A DNA stretch of 64,000 bases from Paragonimus westermani (lineage: Eukaryota; Platyhelminthes; Trematoda; Plagiorchiida; Troglotrematidae). Under the pieces are notes generated by a model, which saw only the letters and a list, made by a program, of their open reading frames with translations, did no database searches and was not told the origin of the DNA. This document shows positions 12,481 through 23,919 of the stretch, piece after piece. The stretch lies in contig QNGE01000149.1 in the NCBI GenBank assembly GCA_008508345.1, positions 262,312 through 326,311 on the forward strand, in the 5' to 3' direction. Every line of letters starts with the position of its first letter. The stretch's first letter is position 1. Position numbers and translations under genes: made by a program.

Positions 12481-15400
12481 AATTGTCGCAATCGGATTCT
12501 TTCTAAATTAAACACTTATTAGTAATAGTGTTCCCATCTACAGAAGTACTTGTGACTTAGAATAAACTGGCATGTGTATCCACATCTCTCGGTCTTCTGT
12601 TTCTACCGCGTCGAGGCTAGCACTGGGCTCAAGCTAGTTCATTAACTGCCATTAGTACCATAAGCCCGATGAATACATAGGGTCAGCGGTGGGCAACCAG
12701 TCGACAAGGGTAAAACCGGATTCCCGAAAGCCAAAGTTTGCGCACCTCACAAATTACGTTTCTCCTTTCTGTCTTTAGTAACGATTAGGTTCACTTTAAC
12801 TAGTCGTCAGAACGCCTAACCTTGACGCAAAGCAGATTAGAGAAATACTTTTTGCAATCTAATACCAAACGGTCAATAGCGCTTTTCATGACCACAAATG
12901 ATAAACATCTTTCACACCACAAGCATTTTAATCCAGACGACTCAGAGGATATCCGACTGGATTAAGTGATTCCGAGAGGCATGCTACACACTCCAAATTC
13001 ACCGTTTGAACTTACACTGTCGATAGCCGGTTGAATCGTGTTTGCGCAACCATCACGTTCTATTGATTGTTTTAGCAGTAAGGAATCGTCTTGCAGCATA
13101 CACCGCTGTCTTCCATGCCACCAGTGCTCTTCCAACCGTATTGAACTGATGACTCCGTGATTATTCACTCGATAGAGCACTATGGTTCAACAGTAAACCA
13201 TGTCCAAACAGTTAAGTTGCAGAGATAGACAAACTTGTCCATGGAACAGAAGGTTTTCGTTTCGAAGTTGAGTTGTCAATTTACAGAGGCGCTTACGAAA
13301 TGAGGTAATCAGAACTGACAGATAGCCGTCGGTTCAGATAACCCATCAATTCGAATGGACCTTACATGTGTGGTATGCAAATTCAGGTTTGGTAGATCAG
13401 TAAAAAGTTGTTCGGATTGCAAACATGAGAACGAATATCCTTAGGAGTCAGAAGAAGAAACAACTAAATGAGAATTCAGACCAGTGCGCCTATCAGTTGG
13501 CCAAGAAGTTCGGACTTTTAACAAATGAATCACTGAAGTATCAGCAGCAAAGTAGATGAGCGACTCCACTTAGAAAACGTACATACGTCCAAATCTCTCC
13601 AATAACGCCATCTTTAGATGGCGCCACTTTCTGACTCACCAACTTAGGGTACATTAAAGGTCACCACGCCAAATCCACATAACAGTGTTACTCTCGTAGC
13701 GTACACACAGATCAGACTCTTCTTTGGTCCCGGTAGGCAGAATGCTGCGCAATCAAGAATGCACTGTTACGGGAGGAAAAGAATGGGCCTCCACACACAA
13801 AATGGAGAATTTTTGCCGTTCATGTATAATAAGACTCGGCGAAGGAGCTGTCGTACATGCTACAGCAGTATCCAATATTCAACACTTGCTGACACAACAT
13901 CTAGTCCGTGCATTTTTGCTCTAAGTGTGATTGACTAATAGCCAATAAATCAAATAAACTGTTAAACAAAGCGGCAGTCCAGCGGTGCTCATCCAGTCAC
14001 CAACTGCATAGGGGATTAAGAATTTCCGTGAAAAAAGGCAGTGCTTAAACGAGGTGATGAGAGTAAACCAGCGTCTATGCACCAAAAGAGCAGGAAGACA
14101 AGGAAAGGCAAACATACAGTTGACAGTAAACAGGACAGCCTCAGTCCCGAGGAACAGCGGCAACTCTCAGGAACGCTTGCAAACAACTATCGGGATCCCT
14201 ACTGTTGTCAATGCTGTTTATCAGTGGTTCAAATGTGCTGAATTAACGCTGCAAGAAAACATGTTGCGGATAAAAGACTTCAAAACTGTTAAACGGTTCA
14301 GAGATATACAACTTTCTTGGGGGATGCTGAACGAAGGAAGTGCACAAATTAACACGACAAATGAAGTAGAATGGATGGTACGTGTCCTATATATGCCCCC
14401 TAGACATACTCAACCTATGTTAAACCGACCTCAAGTATACTGCGCTCTTAGATAGAACACTGAAAGTCCATGGACAGGCATGGAGTGGAAAATTAAGCAG
14501 GAAGTCAGTGACGGTACCCACGTGTTGCAACCGGTCGAACGAGTTTCAGAAGCTTTCTTCCGTAAGGCAGAGTTGTTTCAAGGGTCATGTAACACTTCCA
14601 GCGATATAATCCCGGAGCAAGCAGTGGCAGGATGCGTCCACTGACAGAATGTGCCGTCGGAACAAAACGTCGTGACGACGAAAACTGTGATCCGAAGGAT
14701 GGAGGACACGTCAACAACGAATTGATCTTCCCTCATCCAACACCGCTTCAGGATTCCAACCAGTCGATCAGGGGACTGTTAACTCCTCTGAGGTGATATA
14801 TTACAAACACATTCACAGATGCTATTTTCCGCTAACCGATATGAAGGCATCGGGACATCCTAGCCACTGAATGAGGAGGCCAGTGGATGTACTTGAAACT
14901 CCTGCCATTGACAATACTTCGCACTCGATGGACTCCCTGTCAGAGCGCTAATAAGTGATGAAAATGGCGGGTATGAAACGAACTGACGTATTCACAGACC
15001 AACGCTTCAAATCGGACAAGACACCAAGAGGTCTCGACCAAGGACGAAGATGAGACTACAGACAGGAATTGTTAGATGAATGAAAAGCTGCTAACATACG
15101 CAAACTTATTACTACGGTTAGCATGAAAAGGATAGTTATTTGTGTTTCAGGAGTAGTTTAGAACTGTCAATCGCAAAGGATATGACGGTGCATGCTGTTC
15201 AGCTAGCACGAACTCTGCAAATGGGAATACAAAAATTACACTGTCAAGAATGTGTGTATGCGGACAATTCTGGACGCGCTTCTCACTTGACATTACCGCA
15301 TAATGAAGTACAAGCATGTAAGTCGTGTACAGAGGTGTAACATACAATGTATAGTCAATCTAACATGCTTTCTGGACTTTTGTGTACTTTTACCCTGCAC

Positions 15401-17236
15401 ACTTTAATGTTTACTTCTCTAAAAGTGTGACCTCTCCACATCGGACTGTTCGGCAGGAACCATCGTTCGGCTGTATCGTTTAGGCTGGCGACTCCATGAT
15501 GTGGTCTGATTCTAGGTACGATATTATGACCAATATTCAACTGGTATGTCCACAAGTGAACATAATTTGTCAGGCACAAAAATGTTAGATACCACGTGAA
15601 AAATTAGACTGACAACCGATTCTAATAAAGTACCTAACACACAAATGTTTTACACCATTCCGAAACCGGAGACCCAACCGAAGTCCGATTAAAGAACAGG
15701 GTGACATCATCCTTAAAACCTTAGCAAATTCTATCTAAGAAGCATCCACATCATTAGAGTGCACAGAATAAGCAGACGATACAGAGGATGGAATATCAAT
15801 CCGAAAGAGAATGGCCACAGAAAAACCGGGCGGCAAGTGTTGCGTACATCATCAAAGGCAATTGCGTAAATCTAAATGGCGCTATGTGCGTAGATGCGGC
15901 CAAATATAACAGTAAAAAAATACTACTAACAAGAAGCAGGTGACGCAGCACAGCGCAAACAATTGTGCATACGAAACTGGCAGAAGGGGAAATACGAGCC
16001 TGAGTATGAAGTTGCATTGTAAGCTACCCATACAAATACTCGGGGATTGGTAGTGAGCTGGATGTGGGTGGCCCAAAAACAAGCAAATACGAGAGTTAAA
16101 CGTAAAAAAACAAGGCAGAAGAGGAGAAAGGCAGAAGTTCAATGGAATTAACGAAAGAGGTCTACCTGAGAGAAGTGAGTGAACAAATTCTACGGCGTAT
16201 GAACAGCAAAAAAACAAACGAGAGAATAGGTCGTTGGGTGCTGACTAACAAAATCTGCTGACGTGGAGACAGGTGACCGGATGAACTAAGGTAATGATGG
16301 ACATGCATCACGCGACCGGCTTGTATTTTGGAAAACATAACCCGAGTTTGGTCTCAATACCTGTGAATGTGGTCGTCGCGAAACGGAACCCACCGATATG
16401 GTCTGGATTGATCAAGGCAGCAGAGGGTGGGCGACCGGCGCCTGGCAACTCCCTAGACAAAAAGCAACAAAATTAAAATGAAATGTAAGCAAAGTTCACG
16501 AGGCATCATCTGGATTCGATCCGGAGAAGAACAGAAAAAGGCTCCCAGTTCATCAAACGGACAATTCGCAAGAATGGGGGGGGGCGACTGATATCGTACC
16601 ACTGTAAGAATAACGTTTAACCGGTTCAACAATCACGATCAACATTCGAACAAGGTTCCCCTCACTTGTGTTATTCTTCACGTGACTGAATAGCAGCCCT
16701 ACTAACACAAAGGTTAACAGCTGAAAGGTTGCAGTGAGAACAGTCTACCAGATGAGCAAAGATGGTAGTCTTCATCATTCGAAACCTCTAAATCTAATAT
16801 TATGCTGGACCGGATCGTATATTCACTGCTGGATGCGGATGATGGTTCAAGTGGCAAAGTTGCCGAGGAGGATAGTGAATATTAGGTCTTCAATAAATCC
16901 TTGAAATCACTGTACTTTTTCAGATTAGCATGTATCCACACCACTTTTTCGTAACCGCGCCAGTTTTAGATGTCTGAAAGGGTTTCTATGATATTGTAAT
17001 ATAGTTCCGGAGACATTCAAGCCAAACTGAACACACCAGCGTGGCGGGACGAACAGTTGAAAAAGATATTGGTAGTGAGATCCCAACACTGTGCGAAGCC
17101 TTGCCCTAATAGGAGTCGGCTCAATGATTTGAAGTGGAGTGGCTTAACCACATGGAAACACTGATCAAGTGGGTACACGTGTGATCAGCCTCATAGTCTA
17201 AAGTATTGGCATAAGCCCGTCTGTGGGGAATTGTAA
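12481..17236. other. No recognisable gene
   Basis: Several frames of 60-135 codons exist (for example 14054-14455 plus, 133 codons; 15882-16217 minus, 111 codons), many in mutually overlapping frames. None shows a domain, a catalytic motif or splice sites in phase with a neighbour. The C-terminal exon(s) of the aralar gene could lie here or further left, but I searched by eye for the conserved HIGGYR and FGLYLP motifs on the minus strand and did not find them. Confidence 0.45.
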
Positions 17237-17900
17237 ATGTGCATCGATCGTGGTTGCCAACTTCTTCTATTCTTGTTCAGTCTCGCAAAAGACAGAATAA
17301 TGGATGATTTTTTGAGGCAGTTACAGGATACAGGCGTTGGCGGTGACAGGGTGACCAAAATGGACTATAGTGACGACAAGATAGTTTCGTCCGACATATT
17401 TTTGGGTAGTATTTTTCTTTCTGTAGAACCCATTCGCACATGAGTTATCTTACAAAGGTGCAAAATGTTTTTCACGACTAGCAAAAATTAGCCACAGCTT
17501 CACCAAAGTAATGTAGGCTGCTGATTAGTTCGAATGCGGAAGATGACAGGAGAACTCGTGGTTTTTGAGAAGCAGTCCAGAACTTGCACCATTTATGGTG
17601 TTGCAGAAGAGATCTCATTGAAACTTAAAGACTGAGTATAGAGAACCACAACAAGAGTGACCTAATTCTACGGTTGCGAAACTTGACCGCTCAAAGTTCA
17701 GGATATCAACGTATTGAGACATTTGATAAACAATGTTTGCGCCCAGTAGCACGCATCACAAAACATCAGCAGACGAACAAATAATAGAAGACTATTGACT
17801 ATGAGGATCAACCGTGCTCATTCGTCCCCAGTAAGTGAAAATTTATAGAATGTATGGCTGGGTCATATATTAGTGATACCAACATATCATTACTTAGCAC
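17237..17900 (+). pseudogene. APE-type LINE fragment (RT palm to C-terminus)
   Basis: The first frame carries KDRIMDDFLRQLQDTGVG and MDYSDDKIV, matching the RT palm block with its DYxDD motif in the LINE family also present at 35.2 kb ([16 protein letters not shown]). Further on, in a shifted frame around 17690-17770, VQDINVLRHFDKQCLRPVAR matches the conserved C-terminal block of the same family (compare VEDVNRLQVFDHRCLRSVAR at 52.6 kb). Stops and frameshifts separate the blocks, so this is a dead copy truncated at both ends. The 5' endonuclease is absent. Confidence 0.7.
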
Positions 17901-18620
17901 AACATGAGCCATTCCCCAATGAAATCACTAGCGTAAGATACAAAGTAGATACAGCAATGAACTAGTATCGGGAAATGAGGGTGAACACGAACCAGTTGGA
18001 AACTGTACGTTGTTTTCCTCTCATATTGGAATAATGTGAGCCACTCTGCATCTGTTGGACACGTGACAGAATATCGGACTTAATGACATGACATGTCTTA
18101 CCAGTGTGAAACAAGAACGATCCAACCATAAGGAAGCGGTCTCGCAGATACCAATTTACTCTTGAGTGGAACCCTACAGCTTGTTTGTGATAGCATGTTG
18201 CTTATAAGACAAGCATCTTGCTATGTGAACGCCCACTTATGGGAAATCCGTACACTAGGTAGGTTTTCTACCTTTCACTTATCTTTCTCTACCGGCGAGA
18301 CTTACCGTATTCAAATCTATGACCATATTTTTTTTGCACGACACCAAAACAAACGCAGACAATGTTGACGATGAATGGGAATTCGAAATAAGTATCAAGT
18401 TGTCTGTTAGTAGAGAAAGTCAGTACGCTGAACCACCTCCTCGTGGTGTCGACTGGACAGTGTCGGTGCTGACATTGACTGGCTAAGCGTTCAGCAATTC
18501 CAGATAGGGCCAACCACTCTACCCGGTTTCAATGTACTGGTCACTCTCGATCAAGAAAATGAAAATGGCGACAGCGACTCCGCACCGCCATCTACCAGTA
18601 CACAGGATAGGTGAACGGAG
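17901..18620. other. No recognisable gene upstream of the R2-like element
   Basis: Short frames only. The part next to 18620 may hold the decayed 5' UTR and N-terminus of the R2-like element that follows, but no motif can be aligned. Confidence 0.4.
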
Positions 18621-19459
18621 TACATCTGTTCGGATTTTGGCCAGATATGTGAGTCGAACGGCGGCTTGCCGGCGTATGTTCGTTTGCATCGGCGCAGAGA
18701 TGATGTAGAATAAGAGGTAGGTGCTCAGCCTCCTCCATTCTTTGACTGCCCCGACTGTGACTGCAGCATTCCAACTAAAATTGGTCTCCGTCAACAGAAG
18801 AAGCGTGCGCATCCTGTCGAACGCAACCGCGAGAAGTTCGGATGCATGAAAGCTGCCGGATCAAAGCGGTCTTATCAGGAATCGGACTTCTTTGTCAAAC
18901 ATGCCGATGAGCTGGCCCCGTCGTGGTCTACTAGACGCGAAATTTGTCACCGGCTCCTGTCACATTTTCCTGGCCATGCTCTGGACAACATCAGGACGCA
19001 TCGACATGCTGTGTGTTGGCAGAAACGTACTGCCCTCTTGCCAATCCTAACTTGATGTCGGATATTCATTCCCAAGGTGCTGAACACTCCATTTGGTTTT
19101 CCTGTTCGACCCAAACAGCAACAATCCAACTGGAGCCCAACAGGAAGGCTTCCTTACATAGCGATGAATTGCTAGCAATTGCCGATGGCTTTCATTCAAG
19201 CACTTTCACAATGGTACAGGCAGTCACTGCTTAACATGCACCCCTCTTACGCCTTTCTGTACACGTGGCGACTGACCATCCGAACACGTGCTCGCGTCGC
19301 TGCGATGAACTCTACCCGACCAGGAAGCACATAAGGAAAGCCAACTATGCTACAACTCAAACCCCCGTACTACCAGCAGAAAAAAGTTGCTGCTTCTGTC
19401 ATCTTTTCTAATAATCAGAGAACTACCCAATTCATCTGTACCGCCTCCGTATCACGATT

Positions 19460-20350
19460 GTATCGAAAGTAAATAGTCCCTCCTTTCCCAGCAAACTGAG
19501 ACCTATCACCGCATCTTCAACTTTGGCACGTTGCTTTCACAACATACTGGAATATGTCCTTGCAACTACTCACTCTTCAGTTTGCATCCCTACACCGTGA
19601 TAGTTGCCGCGAGGCGACCTCACTGCTCCGGAACCCAAGCAACACGTCTTCAAGCATGTGTGCGGCTCTTATTGACGTGTACAAAGCGTTCGATTTGATA
19701 TCACAAGACTCGATTTTCAGGTCGGGCCAGGCTTTCGGTGCTCCTCCACCTCTAACACACTACACTGTCGACTCATATCGAAACGCTTCCGCCAAGCTCG
19801 AAGCCTCCGTCGTCCGGTCCGAGTGTGACGTTCGCCAGGGTGACCCATTGTCATCCACTATGATAGTGGATGAGGCGTTGGCTTTATCCTGACCGGACCT
19901 TGGATACCGGTCCCACGATACACTGGTGAGCGGTTTCGCGTATGCAGATGATCTGATCCACCTGGCCGAGAATCCGACGCATCCCTCTGAGAAGTTCGCA
20001 GCCACCGCTGGTGCTTTGGAACTATCCGAGCTCAAGATCAACACACACAAGACTAAACATACGGTCATCTGTGGCGACCTTAAGCAGAAAACAATAGCTA
20101 TCGCAGATGAGTCTACTCAGTTCGGCTCGGACATTATCCATTCACTAAGCGGCTCTGACACGATGAACTACATGGGTATCCCGTCCATATGGAAGGGTAA
20201 AGCACTCACCAATCACCGACTACAACTTCGTACGATGCTGGATGAAATCACCAAGGCACCTCTGAAGCCGCATCAGTGCCTACATCCTCTGAGACAGCAT
20301 CTGATCTCGAAGATGAATCACTCGCCAGTTCTGAGCCGAGTCCACCAAAA
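19460..20350 (+). pseudogene. Reverse transcriptase domain of the R2-like element
   Basis: In one frame: KVNSPSFPSKLRPITASS (RT block 1 with the RPI signature), LIDVYKAFDLISQDSI (the D-x-x-KAFD palm block), VRQGDPLS (position about 19835), then FAYADDLIHLAENP with the catalytic YADD at 19941-19952 and LKINTHKTKHTVICGD as block D/E. A single TGA at 19890 interrupts the frame just before the YADD block. Conserved residues are otherwise well kept, so decay is moderate. Confidence 0.85.
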
Positions 20351-20361
20351 CACAACCCCAA

Positions 20362-21291
20362 ATGATGGACTGTACAATTCGCCAGTTTGTTCGTCAGTGG
20401 CTCCGCCTTCCCAAACACACGCCGATCAGCTACAACCACACCACAACTCGATTGGGCAGTCTGGACATTCCGAGTTTGTCCATCACCATTACTATATCGC
20501 AAAAACCACGAGTGGAGAGACTGCTCTCCAGTCAATGTCCAGTTTTGAAGAACGTGCATAGAGACGATTCGTTTGACACTATCACGATGGACCTCAATGT
20601 TTCGGTACGCGTTCAGGGTGTGGTGGTGACGACCGAGGAGGAGGCCCATGCGGTGTGGACGGATAAGCTTTATCATACGCTAGATGGCTGTGGTCTTCAG
20701 AAAGTGCCTGGTTCGCCACTCTCCAAATGTTGGCCGTTGAATCCAGATCGCATTTTCCGCAGGATCTTTATTCGTCCCATCCAGCTCCGATGCGGTCTTC
20801 TCTGCACTAAGGTCCGGAATTCTGGAGGTTGCCGAAGTGACCACTCAGTTGTTTGTCGTGGCAACTGCGGCCAACCAGAGAGCCTCCTTTATGGTCTCCA
20901 ATCGTGCTGGATCACTCACGCATTGTGCTCGTCAAACCGTGTGGCCAAGGACCTGGCAAAAAGGCTCCACAATCTGGGCTATACAGTTTCCGAAGAACTA
21001 CGAGTACGAATGGCGGACGCATTCATCAAACCTGACGTTATCGCGCTTCGTGACGGCGCTGCTGTGGTACTAACTGTCAGTACAGTGGACGACCACCGGA
21101 GCCAATTTGCCTGGACAAACAAATTTGTGAGGTACGGGACCGACTATCATAATGTAGCCGTTCAGTCGGCCCTCTATACCATAGGCTGTGATGTGGACTC
21201 CTCCAGTGGTCAACTCTTTTCGCGGCATCATTTTTTCCTCTTTTTGCAATGTAATTCTTCGACTGGGAGTGTCCTCCCACGCAGTCATTGA
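20362..21291 (+). pseudogene. C-terminal zinc-knuckle and restriction-like endonuclease of the R2-like element
   Basis: A 309-codon frame starts one frame away from the RT. It opens with IRQFVRQWLRLPKHTPISY, typical of the R2 thumb/linker, and ends with the CCHC-like and PD-(D/E)xK-like nuclease region. In the knuckle the usual histidine of LxHILQxC is replaced (LLYGLQSC). In the nuclease core the expected acidic residue in the VVDV strand reads VVLT, so the nuclease is probably dead even if expressed. In the family this domain nicks the target for target-primed reverse transcription. Confidence 0.8.
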
Positions 21292-22019
21292 TTTATGCTT
21301 ACTGACGGTTCTTGGTTCGCTGAAAACCTATAACACTTTTACGTTGGAGACCTGGCACTTTTTAGTTTCTATCTTCTGACAATTATGTCACTATGAAGGA
21401 CATGGCCCCGTCCCGATATGTGAGCCTTGACTGTTACAGCACCCTTGTGCCCTGAAGAGCTTTTGGCTTTGGGAGACCATTTTTCCTCTATCCTTTCTCT
21501 TTGTTAACATATCATACAAGTAGTTCTCATTTAGCGACCGAATTATTAACGTTTGCTGCCTCCCATGGGAGAACATGTCAACTGTTTAGTGTTGTTACCC
21601 ACACTGGGCAGACATCTTGTTTTGAATGCCATTATTTTTTTTCCAAATTTTCATTGCTTAAGATTTTAGTGTCACCGCTTGTCCTTACGTCGAATGAAGC
21701 TGTGTAATAAACGATAATAATAGTCGTGTAGTAGTGTTAACATGTGATCAAGTAATGTGTAAAGTCGATTGCTACATCAAACAAGGAAGTAGAGAAAAAC
21801 AGAAGTGACTTTTCACAATCTGGCAGTTAGGAGATTACCATTTGCATATAAGTGACGGAATGCTCGAGTTTATCATATGTAATTTTCAATTTTTGGATCA
21901 AGCCAGCCAGGAAAAGGGTCCCAATTGTTACGAATACTTCACTTAGGCTGGACAAATTATGATAGGGCAGTGTCTGTGTGATTCATATGTCGAATTCTAA
22001 TGAACCTAACTAAATTGAA
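21292..22019. other. Probable 3' UTR of the R2-like element, then nothing recognised
   Basis: No coding motif. The first few hundred bases are T-rich, and AATAAACGATAATAATAG near 21707 could be the element's 3' end. No target-site duplication could be matched by eye. Confidence 0.3.
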
Positions 22020-22671
22020 CGACGTCGACAGGATTCCGAAGGTAAAAACTATAAGGGGCTTCCTGAAAGAACACATGATTCAGAGGTCAGTGAAAATAAC
22101 TTACGTTTACATGGACTTAGATGGCCAGGCCATGTACTAAGGATGTCAGCTAGTTGTTCGCCACAGCAAGCACTCTTTACCAATGTTGCCGCCCTCCGAC
22201 ATAAGGTGTAAGGTGGACAGATTATGATCCGGCGTAGAGAAATGAAGTCGTTCACAAAGAGGTTGGACAAGGTAGGTCGAGTTCGTCTCCCAGGCTGGGG
22301 ATCTCGTGACTCACCCAGTCAGTGGCCGGAGACTTTATGTGAGATGGCAGCTACTTGAGTTCAGTTAGTTGACTGTTGTCGTTGCTTGGCTGGGTTGTCT
22401 GTGAACGGGTTGCACTTAATGGTGCGAGACAGTGAAAGCCGTGAAGAATCTATCTTGCTGGTGACGTCTTACTTTCACCCGCAACTCGAGTGTTTGCTTG
22501 GGAGATGTAGGTATGATTGTAGCCGAATGTTTGAAATATAGACGTAGTTACTTTTAGTGTTTAGGTCCCTTCACATCTCTTTCCGTTTTTTGTCATCGTT
22601 GTATAGCCATTAGGCATTAGTGTGAACCATTGATGTATTGATGTCTGTGAAGAGGGCGATGACAACTTTCT
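22020..22671 (+). mobile_element. LINE 3' fragment with tail, copy 1 of 2
   Basis: Bases from about 22105 match 35778-36290 closely: the GACTTAGATGG...GGxCATGTACTAAGGATG block coding for [10 protein letters not shown], then ACAGCAAGCACTCTTTACC, AATGAAGTCGTTCAC and the 3' UTR GACAGTGAAAGC. It ends with the family tail CCATTGATGTATTGATGTCTG near 22628-22650. Only the extreme C-terminus and 3' UTR are kept, a typical 5'-truncated insertion. Confidence 0.8.
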
Positions 22672-23423
22672 GAAGCTTAAGGATCGTAGAGAAAAGCGAC
22701 TATGAAGGGTATGTTAACTTAGGGCTGCGAAATCTGGTCACACAGAGTAGATGACATGAGTCGTCATTGATGTTTAGGTTCAATCGCCTGCACCGAGTGG
22801 CACCGACGGATAAGCAATGAAGTGATTGGGAAGCGGTTATTTGATAGAGTTTTTCTGCTAAATCGTTAGGTATGCACAAGCTTAGATGGCTAGGTCACGT
22901 ACTGAGGAGTCTAACTAGTCGTCTGCCACAAAGAGCACTCTTTACCGATGCTGCGGTCGGCTAGAGTGAGATGGACAGTTGACGACATGACGCAGAGAAA
23001 TGTAGTTGTTTACCAAGGAGTTGACCAGTGTAGGTCGGACTCGTCTCACTGGGTGGGACCATGGAAACTCATAGAATCAATAGATGGCGGTGATAGCAGA
23101 GATGATCGTTAGTCGGATTCACTGGCGTGAACGTTGCCATCGTTCGGTTGAGTTTTCTGTGAAGGAAATACAAGCAGTTTCGGAGTGGTGAAAGCTGTCA
23201 TGTTGATGACGTCCCACTTTCACTCATAGTTCGGTTGTTTGTTTACAAAGAGTGATCACTTCGAAGTTGAATGTTCAGGTATAGACAGCTGTTTTTATAA
23301 TTAGATCGACATCCCTTCATTTCTCTCTTCTTGGCCAGAGGTTACTCTTTTCTTCACGGTCGTATCATAGCTAAGCATAAGCACGGATCACTAACGTATT
23401 GCTGCCTTTGATGCAGACGACGA
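22672..23423 (+). mobile_element. LINE 3' fragment with tail, copy 2 of 2
   Basis: Directly after the tail of copy 1, GAAGCTTAAGGATCGTAGAG restarts the C-terminal coding block of the same family (KLKDR; then at 22874 CACAAGCTTAGATGGCTAGG coding HKLRWLG, then PQRALFTDAA). It continues through the 3' UTR to CACTAACGTATTGCTGCCTTTGATG at about 23388-23412. Stops and frameshifts show it is dead and more diverged than copy 1. The two copies lie head to tail. Confidence 0.75.
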
Positions 23424-23624
23424 AACATATAACAGAGGATTCAAAGGAAATAGAAGACGTGTTCGTAGGTCAATGGTTGCTCAGTACGTCTTAGTTATGT
23501 GGCACGCTTCAAGTGCAATTTTGATAGGCATACAAAGGCGATTGTGGTTTTGAACGAAGTGAAACGAAATTAAATAACAACTGTAAAAAAAATAGAGCGA
23601 AACACTACATTCAATAACACTGAC

Positions 23625-23818
23625 CTGCCGCCGAAATCGATAAGCAAGAAACGCTGAAGCATTTCGTAAGTCAACAAAGTGACACCAAACTGAGGGCTAG
23701 AGCGGAACACGCGAGCACCGGCACCTTTCCAAAAAGCACGAGCGCCTTCCTCGCGCCAGATTTTGTGCGCCGCATCCAACATGCCTGAGTAGGTTGACTG
23801 GCCTCGACGTGCCACGAC
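23625..23818 (-). CDS. Aralar exon: helix 6
   Basis: The acceptor is CTTCCCTCCAG and the donor [27 protein letters not shown], then [20 protein letters not shown], then [14 protein letters not shown] is the last matrix helix and transmembrane helix 6. The [10 protein letters not shown] stretch is characteristic of aspartate/glutamate carriers. It leaves two bases, so at least one further exon must encode the roughly 60-residue tail; that exon was not found. Confidence 0.96.
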
Positions 23819-23877
23819 CTGGAGGGAAGCGGAGAGAAGCGAAGAAAGAAGTCAGCACAAGTGCACATGTGGCAGAA

Positions 23878-23919
<42 letters not shown>

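Larger units (their letters stand above)
18621..21291 (+). mobile_element. R2-like (RLE-type) non-LTR retrotransposon, decayed
   Basis: Domains occur in R2 order. Two zinc-finger remnants lie at about 18624-18705 (ICSDFGQICES, then GGLPAYVRLHRR) and 18740-18810 (CPDCDCSIPTKIGL, then AHPVERN); cysteines or histidines are lost in both. A Myb-like stretch at 18865-19005 includes LLSHFPGHALDNIRTHR. RT blocks run from about 19470, with FAYADDL at 19936-19955. A CCHC-like region near 20855-20925 (CRGNCGQPESLLYGLQSC) is followed by an endonuclease core at 21010-21090 (IKPDVIALRDGAAVVLTV). Defects include an in-frame TGA at 19890, a frameshift near 20350 and several stops in the 5' third. R2 elements normally insert in 28S rDNA; no rDNA flanks this copy. 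NeSL/Hero-type RLE elements are the alternative. Confidence 0.85.
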
